64,000 nt of DNA from Longispora sp047121295 (lineage in GTDB: Bacteria > Actinomycetota > Actinomycetes > Mycobacteriales > Micromonosporaceae): the NCBI RefSeq assembly GCF_047121295.1, contig NZ_CP139447.1, positions 372,001-436,000 on the forward strand, written 5' to 3'. This document shows, in pieces, positions 15,791 through 24,343 of this stretch (the first letter of the stretch is position 1; every line of letters begins with the position of its first letter). The position numbers were made by a program, and so were the translations under genes. A model generated the notes under the pieces. It did no database searches. It was not told the DNA's origin and saw nothing but the letters and a program-made list of their open reading frames with translations.

Positions 15791-16592
15791 CTTCCTGCGC
15801 CGTCGCCTCGACGGGGACTACGACGTCGACGAGTTCGGCTTCGACCCGGACATGACCGAGAACGTCTTCTTCCCGCTGCTCCGCCCGCTGTACCGAAAGT
15901 GGTTCCGGGTCGAGATGATCGGCCTGGAGAACATCCCGGCCACCGGCCGCGCCCTGGTCGTCGGCAACCACTCCGGCACCATCGCCGTGGACGCGATGAT
16001 GCTGGCCCTCGGCATCCACGACGAGCACCCCGAGCACCGGATGCTCCGCCTGCTCGGCGCCGACTTCGTGTTCGACACCCCGGTGCTGGGGGAGTACGCC
16101 CGCAAGTCCGGCGCGACCCTGGCCTGCAACCCCGACGCCGAGCGGCTGCTCAACACCGACGAGCTGGTGGGCGTGTTCCCCGAGGGGTTCAAGGGGGTCG
16201 GGAAGCCGTTCCGGGAGCGGTACAAGCTGCAGCGGTTCGGCCGGGGCGGCTTCGTCTCGGCGGCGCTGAAGACCCGCGCGCCGATCATCCCGGTGTCCAT
16301 CGTGGGTGCCGAGGAGATCTACCCGCTGATCGGCGACATCAAGCCGCTCGCCCGGCTGCTGAAGATCCCGTACTTCCCGGTTACCCCGACGTTCCCGTGG
16401 CTCGGGCCGCTCGGTGCCGTGCCGCTGCCCAGCAAGTGGCTGATCGAGATCGGCAAGCCGATCGAGACCGCTGACTACGCCGACGCCGTCGACGACCCGG
16501 CGGTCATCTTCAACCTGGGCGACCAGGTCAGAGAGACCATCCAGACAACCCTCGACGCCCTCCTGCTGAAGCGCCCCGACCCCTTCGCCTGA
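15777..16592 (+). CDS. 1-acyl-glycerol-3-phosphate acyltransferase-like (PlsC) protein
   Basis: 271 residues with the LPLAT motifs: NHSGTIAVD (HxxxxD catalytic pair), FPEGFKGVGK (motif III, phosphate binding) and IIPVSIVGAEEIYP (motif IV). Probably membrane-associated through its N-terminal and central hydrophobic stretches, acylating a glycerolipid or a related acceptor. The GTG at 15777 overlaps the epimerase by 14 bp, showing an operon; the same pair (Rv0501-Rv0502) exists in mycobacteria. The acceptor is not defined by the sequence. Confidence 0.88.
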   Translation: MSFGDFLRRRLDGDYDVDEFGFDPDMTENVFFPLLRPLYRKWFRVEMIGLENIPATGRALVVGNHSGTIAVDAMMLALGIHDEHPEHRMLRLLGADFVFDTPVLGEYARKSGATLACNPDAERLLNTDELVGVFPEGFKGVGKPFRERYKLQRFGRGGFVSAALKTRAPIIPVSIVGAEEIYPLIGDIKPLARLLKIPYFPVTPTFPWLGPLGAVPLPSKWLIEIGKPIETADYADAVDDPAVIFNLGDQVRETIQTTLDALLLKRPDPFA

Positions 16593-16617
16593 GCGGGTGC
16601 GGCCGGCGGGCCAAGAC

Positions 16618-16682
16618 GTCAGATCAAGGGCTCAGATCAAGACCCTTTGACGGTTACGCCGCGTCCCCGGGCCGGCAGCCGC
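16618..16682 (+). repeat. Dispersed repeat copy with both AGATCAA units
   Basis: AGATCAA at 16621-16627 and 16634-16640 (13-nt period) followed by TTTGACGGTTACGCCGCGTC and CCCGGGCCGGCAGCC. It sits between the convergent acyltransferase and HAD phosphatase genes. Same composition as the tail of hairpin element B, without the hairpin. Confidence 0.8.
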
Positions 16683-16699
16683 GGCACCTCTGTGGGGCC

Positions 16700-17524
16700 T
16701 CAGCCCCGCCGCCGCGACGCCCGCACGGCCCAGATGACCGCCAGCGTGCCGAGCACCCCGGCCGCCACCACCGGCGCGGTCACCTTCGCGGCCTTGCGCA
16801 CCGTCCGGAAGTCCCGCACCTCCCAGCCCGCCCGGTGCGCGGCCCGGCGCAGCTTCGGGTCCGGGTTCACGGCCACGGCGTGCCCGACGCAGCTCAGCAT
16901 CGGCACGTCATTGGCCGAGTCGCTGTACGCCGTGCACCGGGCCAGGTCCAGCCCCTCCTTGGCGGCGAGCTGGCCGATCGCGACGGGCTTCGCCGGCCCG
17001 TGCAGCAGGTCGTTGACGAGCCGGCCGGTGTAGACGCCGTCCACGACCTCCGCCTCGGTGCCCAGGGCCCCGGTGAGGCCCAGCCGGCGGGCGATGATGT
17101 CGCCGAGCTCCACCGGCGCGGCGGTGACCAGCCAGACCCGCTGGCCGGCGTCGAGGTGCAGCTGGGCGAGGGCCCGGGTGCCGGACCAGATCCGGTGCGC
17201 CATCAGCTCGTCGAAGATCTCCTCGCAGAGCCCGACGAGCTCGGAGACGTGCCGGCCCGCGACGAACGACAGCGCGGACTTCTTGGCCTCCTCGATCTCG
17301 GCCGGATCCTCGGACCCGCCGACCCGGAACTTGACCTGCGCCCACGCGAACTTGGCCAGGTCACGGTGCGAGAAGAACCGCCGGGAGGCGAGCCCCCGGG
17401 CGAAGTAGTAGATCGACGCGCCGCGCACCATGGTGTTGTCGACGTCGAAGAAGGCCGCAGCGGTGGGATCCTGCGGAACCGTCAGGGCGGCCTCCACCTC
17501 GGCGGAGGCCCAGCCCGTTTTCAT
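16700..17524 (-). CDS. HAD-IB family hydrolase with C-terminal membrane anchor (SerB-like)
   Basis: 274 residues. HAD motif I FFDVDNTMVRG (Asp27, Asp29), a helical cap (residues 45-130), motif II LVTAAP, motif III lysine in GPAKPVAI and motif IV YSDSANDVPML. A C-terminal hydrophobic helix (VTAPVVAAGVLGTLAVIWAV) ending in arginines anchors it to the membrane, as in Rv0505c-type proteins. The start may instead be GTG 17530, which has TACCCT 7 nt upstream (leaderless). It probably dephosphorylates a small phosphoester; phosphoserine is possible but unproven. Confidence 0.87.
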   Translation of the reverse strand: MKTGWASAEVEAALTVPQDPTAAAFFDVDNTMVRGASIYYFARGLASRRFFSHRDLAKFAWAQVKFRVGGSEDPAEIEEAKKSALSFVAGRHVSELVGLCEEIFDELMAHRIWSGTRALAQLHLDAGQRVWLVTAAPVELGDIIARRLGLTGALGTEAEVVDGVYTGRLVNDLLHGPAKPVAIGQLAAKEGLDLARCTAYSDSANDVPMLSCVGHAVAVNPDPKLRRAAHRAGWEVRDFRTVRKAAKVTAPVVAAGVLGTLAVIWAVRASRRRG

Positions 17525-17549
17525 CTCCACATGTCTGAGGGTAGACCCG

Positions 17550-18650
17550 CTAGCCGAAAATCCCGCCGAGGATCTTGCCGACCGTACCGAGGAGTCCGCC
17601 ACCGCCCCCGTTGTTGGGTGCCGCGCTGGCCGACGGGGTCGGCGTCGCGCTGTTCCCGACGATGGGCAGCTTGTCCAGCGGGCCGCCGCCACCGGGCACC
17701 GTGCTCGGCACCACTGTGGGCACCACGATCGGTGCCTTCGTGCCCGGCAGGGTGCCGGCGCCGTGGGTGGTCTTCCCCGGGGCCGGGGTGCTCTCGGCGG
17801 GCCGGCCGCCGGTCGGGCCGCACTTCTGCGGGATCGGACCGAGGTCGTCGAGGACACTGCCGGTGCTGGTCATGCAGTTCAGCACGCCGCGCAGGCTCGC
17901 CGAACGGGTCGCCACCTCGTCGAGCAGGGTGAGCGACGTGACCGCGCGGCCCCGGTCGCCCTCGGTCCTGCTGAGCAGGTCCGCCATGCCCTTGCGCTGG
18001 GCGGCGACGAACGCGTCCACCGCGTCGAGGGCCGTCGGGTCCTTGCGGTCGATGGCCCCGCTGGTGAGGAGCCGGACGCCCTGGCGGGTCTCGTTGTCCA
18101 TGTCGTTCAGGACGGAGCCGAGCGCGTCGGGGTCCCCGGCGATGGTCAGCGCCTCGTCCATCCGGGTCCGGGCGAACTGCAGGTAGAGCTGGCCCCGGCT
18201 GATGTCGGTACCGGCGAGGGCGAGTTGCGCCTTCTCCGTGGACCGCTTCATGCCGTACAGGGCGTCGCCCGGGTTGGCGTCACCGCTGGCCATGCTCATG
18301 CTGGACACGGCGAGCGTACCGGCGGCGAGGCCCGCGATGGCCGCGATCCGCACCCGGCGGCCACGGGACGTCCGGGGCGCCTCCTCGACGGGCTGGTCCA
18401 CGGCGGTGGCGCCGATGCCGTCCCGCTCGATGGTGGCCATCAGCATGGCGTGCAGGTCGCGCTTGAAGTCGGGCGCCGGAGCGGCGTCGACGGCGCGGCC
18501 GAGGCCGGCCAGCCCGTCGACGACCGGGAACATGCCGGACAGCTCCGGGTCGTACTCGGTCCGGACGTGGTGCCGGGGCCCGCCACCCTGTTCGTCCAGG
18601 AGTTGGGCGAAGCGTTCAGTCTGGCGCCGCTTGAGCAGAAATGCGTTCAC
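17550..18650 (-). CDS. DUF5667-domain membrane protein, probable partner of BldN
   Basis: 366 residues. A cytosolic N-terminal region (1-95), one transmembrane helix (IAAIAGLAAGTLAVSS, about residue 105-122), and an extracytoplasmic helical DUF5667 domain (130-280) starting GDANPGDALYGMKR. A Pro/Thr/Gly-rich tail ends GGLLGTVGKILGGIFG. GTG 18650 is chosen because GGGGG lies 7 nt before it. Gene order right after bldN corresponds to the anti-sigma factor RsbN in Streptomyces. An anti-sigma role for the N-terminal part is inferred, not shown by homology I can see. Confidence 0.75.
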   Translation of the reverse strand: MNAFLLKRRQTERFAQLLDEQGGGPRHHVRTEYDPELSGMFPVVDGLAGLGRAVDAAPAPDFKRDLHAMLMATIERDGIGATAVDQPVEEAPRTSRGRRVRIAAIAGLAAGTLAVSSMSMASGDANPGDALYGMKRSTEKAQLALAGTDISRGQLYLQFARTRMDEALTIAGDPDALGSVLNDMDNETRQGVRLLTSGAIDRKDPTALDAVDAFVAAQRKGMADLLSRTEGDRGRAVTSLTLLDEVATRSASLRGVLNCMTSTGSVLDDLGPIPQKCGPTGGRPAESTPAPGKTTHGAGTLPGTKAPIVVPTVVPSTVPGGGGPLDKLPIVGNSATPTPSASAAPNNGGGGGLLGTVGKILGGIFG

Positions 18651-18723
18651 CGTGCGCACCCCCATTCATTCGTGTGCCGCACCCTGACAAACTCCAGAGG
18701 CCGGCCGGGGGTTACGGGCCTGG

Positions 18724-18735
18724 TCACGAACGTGA
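18724..18735. promoter_or_regulatory. TCACG-AA-CGTGA palindrome upstream of the DUF5667 gene
   Basis: A perfect 5-bp inverted repeat with a 2-nt spacer in the 121-bp gap between bldN and the DUF5667 gene, about 75 bp before the latter start. The position suits an operator or part of a sigma-BldN-type promoter; no direct evidence. Confidence 0.35.
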
Positions 18736-18771
18736 TTCGCATCATCCGTCGAACTTCGCAAATCCCCATAT

Positions 18772-19632
18772 TCATAGCGTGAAGCCCTCGGGGAGCAGGC
18801 GGGCCAGGGCCCGGACGGCGCGGTACTGCAGGGCCTTGATCGCGCCCTCGTTCTTCCCCATGGTCTGGGCGGTCTCCGCGACCGAGAACCCCTGGAGGAA
18901 GCGGAGCACGATGCACTCCTGCTGCTCGGGGTTGAGCTGCTTGACGGCGGTCAGCAGGGTCACGTTGGTCAGCTTGTCGATGACGGCGGCCTCGGGGCTG
19001 CCCTCCGGGCCGCGCTCCTCCCGGTCGGCGTCGAGGACGTCAGCCGTGGCGACCTCGAGCCGGTACCGGCCGGACTTGAAGTGGTCGGCCACCAGGTTCC
19101 GCGCGATGGTGACCAGCCACGCGCCCAGGTCCCTGCCCTGCCAGGTGAAGCTGCTGATCCGCTTCAGGGCGCGCAGGAAGGTGTCCGAGGTCAGGTCCTC
19201 GGCCAGCGGGCGGTTGCCGACCCGGAAGTAGATGTACCGGAACACCGTGTCCACGTACCGCTCGTAGAGCATCCCGAACGCCCGGGCCTCGCCCGCCTGC
19301 GCGCGCTCGACCAGCGCCCACACCTCGGCGGCGGCGTCGCCCGGCTCGGGGCGGGCCGGCGGGGTGGGCGGCGGCTCCGGCGTACCCCCAGGAATGGCCT
19401 CCTCGGTGACCGGCGCCGTCTCGGCGAGCCCGGCGTTGCGCCGGGTGGGGGTCAGCGTGCCGCCCCCGGCGACCGGGCCGCGACCCGGGCCGGCGTTGGG
19501 CCGGGGTCGGCGCACCACCCCCTCGTCGCTGCGCAGGGCGCCCGCGATCATGATCCGCAGGGACGTGAGCCCATCCGTCAGGGTCTGCCGCACGCCGAAC
19601 ACGTCGTCCGCGGGCAGCGATAGTCCGTTCAC
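18772..19632 (-). CDS. bldN: ECF RNA polymerase sigma factor BldN
   Basis: 286 residues. A long N-terminal extension (about 105 residues, Pro/Arg/Gly-rich) precedes the sigma core. Region 2 reads MLYERYVDTVFRYIYFRVGN and FTWQGRDLGAWLVTIARN; region 4 reads LNPEQQECIVLRFLQGFSVAETA and MGKNEGAIKALQYRA. These blocks match Streptomyces BldN, the sigma factor for aerial-hyphae and sporulation genes, which is also made with an N-terminal pro-region. Start ATG 19632. Followed by the DUF5667 membrane protein, as expected for sigma/anti-sigma pairing. Proteolytic removal of the extension is inference from the Streptomyces protein. Confidence 0.92.
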   Translation of the reverse strand: MNGLSLPADDVFGVRQTLTDGLTSLRIMIAGALRSDEGVVRRPRPNAGPGRGPVAGGGTLTPTRRNAGLAETAPVTEEAIPGGTPEPPPTPPARPEPGDAAAEVWALVERAQAGEARAFGMLYERYVDTVFRYIYFRVGNRPLAEDLTSDTFLRALKRISSFTWQGRDLGAWLVTIARNLVADHFKSGRYRLEVATADVLDADREERGPEGSPEAAVIDKLTNVTLLTAVKQLNPEQQECIVLRFLQGFSVAETAQTMGKNEGAIKALQYRAVRALARLLPEGFTL

Positions 19633-19997
19633 CTGTCACCCACCAGGGGACAGTGGTGGACAGATGGTGCTTCGACGGGCACAGGGGCCTCCTCAGGCGA
19701 GGGGTGTCGGGAGCGAGCACGCACTGGAATGGCCGACCTGGTGATGATAAGGCCGTAAATCTTCCACATGTCCGAACTCCGATACGCAGTGAAACAGTAT
19801 GCTGCCGCAGCGGGTAGTCGTCGCACTTACTGTCCGTCATTTGTGGCACGACACGCCCGTACCGGAATCCGACACGCCGCACTAAATGTCTGGAATGCAA
19901 GTTTGGAGCGGGTTGGTTTGGGTGAAACTTCGCATAGTGGGCGATCGAACCAGGGTTGATCAGCACGAGACCACCCGGTTGTGCCAGACTCGGCCGC
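19633..19997. other. Divergent intergenic region upstream of bldN
   Basis: 365 bp between bldN and the acyl-CoA ligase, notably more AT-rich in its middle (about 19740-19940) than the surrounding genes, which fits a long regulated promoter region. A 63-residue frame at 19768-19959 has no ribosome site or conserved look and is not called. No known operator was recognised with certainty; the region is a natural place for developmental regulators to bind. Confidence 0.5.
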
Positions 19998-21476
19998 GTG
20001 CACTCCCTCGATGAGCCTGAGAACCTCGCCGACCTGATCCGCCGTGCGGCGGCCCGCGACCCCGAGCGCGCGGCGCTCGTCGCCGGGGCCCGCACCGTGA
20101 CCTGGGGCGAGCTGGACAGTCTGGTGGACGCGACTGCCCGGGGCCTGCTGGTCCGAGCCGTGGCTCCAGGCGACCGGGTCGCGGTCATGCTACCGAACAC
20201 AGTGGAGTTCGTCGCTGCCTTGTACGGCATCTGGCGGGCCGGCCTGATCGCGGTGCCGATCAATCCCGGGTACACCGCCCGGGAGCGCGACCACGTGCTC
20301 GGCGACTCCGGCGCGACCCTGGTCATCGGCCCGAGCGGGGTGGACTTCGACGACATTCCGCTGGCCGGCGGCCCGGTCGCCGACCCCGGCGGGGGCCTCG
20401 CGGCCCTGCTCTACACCTCCGGGACCGCCGGGCTGCCCAAGGGCGCGATGCTCAGCCACCGGGCGCTGATCGCCAACCACCACCAGCTGTCGCAGGTGTC
20501 CCCGCCGATCGTCCGGTCGGACGACGTCGTGCTGCTCGCCGTGCCGTTGTTCCACGCCTACGGCCTCAACTCGGGCCTCGGCGCGGTCGCCTACCACGGC
20601 GCGACAGGGGTGCTCGTGGAGCGCTTCGACCCCGTCGACACCCTGGAGCAGGTGCGCCGGCACCGGGTGACGACGATCCTCGGCGTGCCGCCGATGTACG
20701 TCGCCTGGTCGCTGCTGCCCGACCTCGCCCTGTCGCTGGAGAGCCTGCGGATCTCCGTGAGCGGGGCCGCGCCGCTGGACGTGGACACCGCGCGCCGGTT
20801 CCAGGCCGCGAGCGGACACCCGATCTTCGAGGGGTACGGCCTCACCGAGACCGCCCCCGTCCTGACCAGCACCCTGGTCGGGGGTGCCCCGAAGCCGGGC
20901 TCGGTCGGCCGGCCGGTGCCCGGGGTGGAGATCGTGCTGACCGACTTCGACGGCGACGAGGTGGAGCCCGGCGACCCGGGGGAGATCACGGCGAGGGGCG
21001 ACAACCTCTTCGACGGGTACTGGCCGGACCGGCGCGAGGGCCCCGACGCCGAGGGCTGGTGGCGCACCGGCGACGTCGCGTACGCCGACCCGGACGGGGA
21101 CCTGTTCCTCGTCGACCGGCTCGGGGAGCTGATCCTGGTCTCCGGCTTCAACGTCTACCCGCACGAGGTGGAGCTGGTCCTGTGTGGCCACCCGGACGTG
21201 GTGGAGGCGGCCGTGGTGGGGGTGCCGCACCCGTACACCGGGCAGACCGTGAAGGCCTACGTGGTCGTCCGCCAGCCGGTCGGAGTCGAGGAGCTGATCG
21301 CGCACTGCGAACGGGGCCTGGCCCGGTTCAAGTGCCCGACCGCGATCGAGTTCGTGGCGGAGCTGCCGCACTCGGTCACCGGCAAGGTCCGCAAGAGGGA
21401 ACTGGGCGCCCCGCGCGAGCAGTGGCGCACCGACGGCGCGGCCCTGGGTGGCCGGGCCCCGGAGGAGGTGCCGTGA
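19998..21476 (+). CDS. Long-chain-fatty-acid-CoA ligase / acyl-adenylating enzyme
   Basis: 492-residue ANL-superfamily enzyme. Motifs: P-loop-like LLYTSGTAGLPKGAMLSH, the A4-type HAYGLNSGL, YGLTETAPV, WWRTGDVAY, hinge DRLGELILVSGFNVYPHEVE and the catalytic lysine in HSVTGKVRKRE. It activates a carboxylic acid as the acyl-AMP and transfers it to CoA. GTG 19998 has CAGACT 7 nt upstream. The glutaredoxin-like gene overlaps its end by 4 nt. Shorter than many FadD proteins; the acid substrate is not predictable. Confidence 0.9.
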   Translation: MHSLDEPENLADLIRRAAARDPERAALVAGARTVTWGELDSLVDATARGLLVRAVAPGDRVAVMLPNTVEFVAALYGIWRAGLIAVPINPGYTARERDHVLGDSGATLVIGPSGVDFDDIPLAGGPVADPGGGLAALLYTSGTAGLPKGAMLSHRALIANHHQLSQVSPPIVRSDDVVLLAVPLFHAYGLNSGLGAVAYHGATGVLVERFDPVDTLEQVRRHRVTTILGVPPMYVAWSLLPDLALSLESLRISVSGAAPLDVDTARRFQAASGHPIFEGYGLTETAPVLTSTLVGGAPKPGSVGRPVPGVEIVLTDFDGDEVEPGDPGEITARGDNLFDGYWPDRREGPDAEGWWRTGDVAYADPDGDLFLVDRLGELILVSGFNVYPHEVELVLCGHPDVVEAAVVGVPHPYTGQTVKAYVVVRQPVGVEELIAHCERGLARFKCPTAIEFVAELPHSVTGKVRKRELGAPREQWRTDGAALGGRAPEEVP

Positions 21477-21703
21477 CCGCGCCCCGGATCACGCTGCTCA
21501 CCCGGGAGGGCTGCGGGATGTGCCAGCCGGCCCGCGAGGCACTCGACCGGGTCGGTGAGCCGTGGGTGGAGGTGGACGTGGCCAGCGACATCGCCCTGGA
21601 GCGCGAGTACGGCGACCGGCTGCCCGTGGTCCTGCTCGACGGCCGAGAACATGGCTACTGGCGGGTGGAAGAGGACCGGTTGCGCCGAGATCTCGGTCAC
21701 TGA
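21473..21703 (+). CDS. Glutaredoxin-like thiol-disulfide protein
   Basis: 76-residue thioredoxin-fold protein with the redox pair in TREGCGMCQPA (CGMC) and the cis-proline segment DRLPVVLLDG. Corresponds to the Rv0508-type glutaredoxin-like (DUF836) proteins found upstream of hemA. GTG start overlaps the ligase stop (GTGA) with GGAGGAGG 3-10 nt upstream. Probable role in cytosolic redox balance; the electron donor is unknown. Confidence 0.88.
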   Translation: MTAPRITLLTREGCGMCQPAREALDRVGEPWVEVDVASDIALEREYGDRLPVVLLDGREHGYWRVEEDRLRRDLGH

Positions 21704-21753
21704 CGAGCCGTAAATCTTTCGTCAATGTCATACCCCGGCCTTAGCCTGCCGAT

Positions 21754-22392
21754 GTGGGAAGACACCTGATCTGGGACTGGAACGGCACGCTGCTGGACGA
21801 CATCACGCTCGTCGTCGCCGCGACCAACGAGGCGTTCGCCAGCGTCGGCGGGCCCTCGCTCGACGTCGAGCAGCACCGCCGAGGCTTCCGCCGTCCGATC
21901 GCCGAGTACTACGCCGAGATGCTCGGCCGTCCCGTCGACGCCGACGAGTTCGCCCGGCTCGACAAGATCTTCCATGACTCCTACCGGGTGGCGCTGCCCG
22001 ACTGCGAGCTGCGCGCGGGCGCGGTCGAGGCGCTCACCGGCTGGGGCCCGCGCCAGTCCCTGCTGAGCATGTGGTTCCACGACGAGCTGGTGCCCTGCGT
22101 GGACGGGTACGGGCTGACGGAGTTCTTCCAGCGGATCGACGGGCTGCGCTCCGAGGTCGGCGGGGACAGCAAGGCCTCGTCCCTGGCCGCGCACCTCGGC
22201 GCGCTCGGGCTCGCCGGGGCCGACGCCGTCCTGATCGGTGACTCCGTCGACGACGCGCTGGCCGCCACCGCCGTGGGGGCGCCGGTCGTGCTGGTCGGCG
22301 GCGGGTTCACGGACGCGGACCGGCTGCGGGCGCACGGCGTGCCGTTCGCCGAGACGATCCCCGAAGCCGTGGCGCTGGCCGCGACGCTGTAG
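21754..22392 (+). CDS. HAD-superfamily hydrolase (phosphoglycolate phosphatase-like)
   Basis: 212 residues: motif I IWDWNGTLLDD (the first Asp nucleophile in the WDWNGT variant), an alpha-helical cap, and motif IV LIGDSVDDALAA. HAD proteins with WDWNGTLLDD form a clear actinobacterial subgroup of the Gph-like family. GTG start at 21754 with TAGCCT 6 nt upstream (leaderless). Substrate unknown. Confidence 0.85.
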   Translation: MGRHLIWDWNGTLLDDITLVVAATNEAFASVGGPSLDVEQHRRGFRRPIAEYYAEMLGRPVDADEFARLDKIFHDSYRVALPDCELRAGAVEALTGWGPRQSLLSMWFHDELVPCVDGYGLTEFFQRIDGLRSEVGGDSKASSLAAHLGALGLAGADAVLIGDSVDDALAATAVGAPVVLVGGGFTDADRLRAHGVPFAETIPEAVALAATL

Positions 22393-22426
22393 ACCCGGCG
22401 GGGCCGACGCTGTCGGGTCGGTCCCC

Positions 22427-22457
22427 ACCGTAACCGTCAAATGATCTTGATCTATCG
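22427..22457 (-). repeat. Partial dispersed repeat directly after a stop codon
   Basis: On the minus strand, AGATCAAGATCATTTGACGG followed by TTACGG. The A of AGATCAA belongs to the TAG stop of the response regulator. It lacks the second half of the core. Confidence 0.6.
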
Positions 22458-23108
22458 CAGGTAGGCCAGCACGGCCAGCACCCTCCGGTGCTGGTCGGAG
22501 TCCTGGGGGAGGTCGAGCTTCGTGAAGATGTTCCGCACGTGCTTCTCCACCGCGCCCTCCGTGACCACGAGCCGGCGGGCGACGGCGGTGTTCGAGTAGC
22601 CCTCGGCCATCAGTTCCAGGACCTCCCGCTCGCGCGGGGTCAGGGTCGCCAGGGGATCGTTGCGCCTGCGTCGGACCATGAGCTGTGACACCACCTCGGG
22701 ATCGAGGACCGTGCCGCCGCCGGCCACCCGGCGCAGCCCGTCGAGGAAGTCGTCGAGGTCGACGACCCGGTCCTTGAGCAGGTAGCCGATCGCCCCGCGC
22801 GCGTCGGCGAGCAGGTCGTCGGCGTAGGAGACCTCCACGTACTGGCTGAGCAGCAGCACCGGAGTGCCCGGCACCAGCCGCCTGGCCTCCACCGCCGCCC
22901 GCAGCCCCTCGTCGGTGTGCGAGGGCGGCATCCGGACGTCCACGATGGAGACGTCCGGCCGGTGCTTCACGACCGCCTCGACCAGCGAGGGCCCGTCGCC
23001 GACGGCGGCCAGTACCTCGCAGCCGGCCTCGGCCAACAGCCGGACGAGGCCCTCCCGGAGGAGGACCGCGTCGTCGGCCACGACGATCCGCAAACTCGGT
23101 TCGGTCAC
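22452..23108 (-). CDS. NarL/LuxR-type response regulator
   Basis: 218 residues. Receiver domain with phospho-acceptor Asp57 (VSIVDVRMPP) and the KDRVVDLDDF lysine region; C-terminal LuxR HTH with LTPREREVLELMAEGYSNTAVARRL. Co-transcribed with the sensor kinase upstream, with a 4-nt overlap. The -RMPPSHTDEGL- stretch is typical of the actinobacterial DesR/LnrK-like subgroup. Target genes unknown; nothing adjacent identifies the signal. Confidence 0.92.
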   Translation of the reverse strand: MTEPSLRIVVADDAVLLREGLVRLLAEAGCEVLAAVGDGPSLVEAVVKHRPDVSIVDVRMPPSHTDEGLRAAVEARRLVPGTPVLLLSQYVEVSYADDLLADARGAIGYLLKDRVVDLDDFLDGLRRVAGGGTVLDPEVVSQLMVRRRRNDPLATLTPREREVLELMAEGYSNTAVARRLVVTEGAVEKHVRNIFTKLDLPQDSDQHRRVLAVLAYLR

Positions 23109-24343
23109 AGGGGCACCTCAGCTACTAGGACCGTCGGGCCCCCGGGCGGGCTGTCCACGGCGAGCTCGCCGTCGACCGCGCGGAGCCGGTCGGCGAGCCC
23201 GGCCAGGCCGTGCCCCTTGGCGACGTGCGCGCCACCGGTGCCGTTGTCGGTGATGATCAGGTACAGCCGATCATCCTTCCGGGTCAGCTCCAGCGTGCCG
23301 AGGGTGGCCCCCGAGTGCTTGGCGACATTGGTCAGGGTCTCGGCGGCGGTGAAGTACAGCGCGTTCTCCAGCGCGTCGGGCAGCCGTTCGGCGATCTTGA
23401 TGTCCAGCTCGACGGGGACCATGGACCGGCCGGCCAGCGCGGTGAGGGCGGCCACCAGCCCCCGGTCGGCGAGCACCGGCGGGGCGATCCCCCGGGACAG
23501 GGCGCGCAGCTCGTCCAGGGTCTCCCGGGTCTGGCCGATCGCCTCTGTCAGGGTGGCGCTGACGGCCGTCGGGTCCTTCTCCAGCTGGCGCTGGGCCCGG
23601 GACAGCTCCATGGCCAGCCGGATCAGCCGCTGCTGGGGGCCGTCGTGGATGTCGCGCTCCAGCTTGCGCAGCGCCGTGGCCTCGGCGGACACAGCGGCGG
23701 CCCGGCTCTCGGTCAGGTCGGAGATCCGGCCCTGCAGCCCGGCGAGCCGGGTGAGCAGGGTCTGGGCGACCCCGGCCTGGAACGCCGCGAGCCCGCGCTG
23801 CGCGTACGGGGTGATCAGCAGGAACACCACCCCGGTGATCGAGTACGCCCAGATCCGGTTGGAGCGGCTGTCCGCGCCGAACAGCACCTCGACCACGACG
23901 TTCCCGTCGTCATGCGGCAGCCACCGCTCCCAGAACCAGTAGGTGAGCCCGCCCCCGGCGGTGGCCCAGAACGACACCGTGACGCAGAACGTGGTGATCG
24001 CGATCGGGAAGTTGATGATGCCGTGCATCAGGTCGAGCCAGGCCTGGCCCTGGCGGAGCGGGGTGAACAGCCGCCGGAAGAAGCCGTCGCCCGGCTGGGA
24101 CCTGGCGTAGTGCGGCCGGGGCACCGGGTGGCCGAGGAGCTGGCCGAGCCGGACCCGCTCCAGGTCCGCGAACGTCCGCGCGGACAGCAGGCCCACCGCC
24201 AGCACCGGGATGCCGAGGAACGCCACGGCCGAGCCGACGCCGGCGCAGAAGAGTGTGAGGAGAACGACGAAGCTGAGGACGGCGATCGGAAAACCGGTCA
24301 GCAGGTACGTCGCGTCCCGACCGATGTGGCGGCGGATGTTCAT
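23105..24343 (-). CDS. Sensor histidine kinase (HisKA_3, NarX/DesK-type)
   Basis: 412 residues. Four hydrophobic segments (about 12-55 and 105-135 and 165-185), then the HisKA_3 dimerisation box LERDIHDGPQQRL (His233) and an HATPase with AKHSGATLGTLEL and GHGLAGLADRL. The sensor part is membrane-embedded with almost no extracytoplasmic loop, so it may sense membrane state or an intramembrane ligand, as in DesK-like systems. ATG 24343 has TAGCGT 7 nt upstream (leaderless). Confidence 0.9.
   Translation of the reverse strand: MNIRRHIGRDATYLLTGFPIAVLSFVVLLTLFCAGVGSAVAFLGIPVLAVGLLSARTFADLERVRLGQLLGHPVPRPHYARSQPGDGFFRRLFTPLRQGQAWLDLMHGIINFPIAITTFCVTVSFWATAGGGLTYWFWERWLPHDDGNVVVEVLFGADSRSNRIWAYSITGVVFLLITPYAQRGLAAFQAGVAQTLLTRLAGLQGRISDLTESRAAAVSAEATALRKLERDIHDGPQQRLIRLAMELSRAQRQLEKDPTAVSATLTEAIGQTRETLDELRALSRGIAPPVLADRGLVAALTALAGRSMVPVELDIKIAERLPDALENALYFTAAETLTNVAKHSGATLGTLELTRKDDRLYLIITDNGTGGAHVAKGHGLAGLADRLRAVDGELAVDSPPGGPTVLVAEVPL

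Noticed and set aside
19768..19959. 63-aa frame upstream of the acyl-CoA ligase
   Set aside because: No ribosome site or -10 element at the right distance, no recognisable domain; treated as promoter-region DNA.
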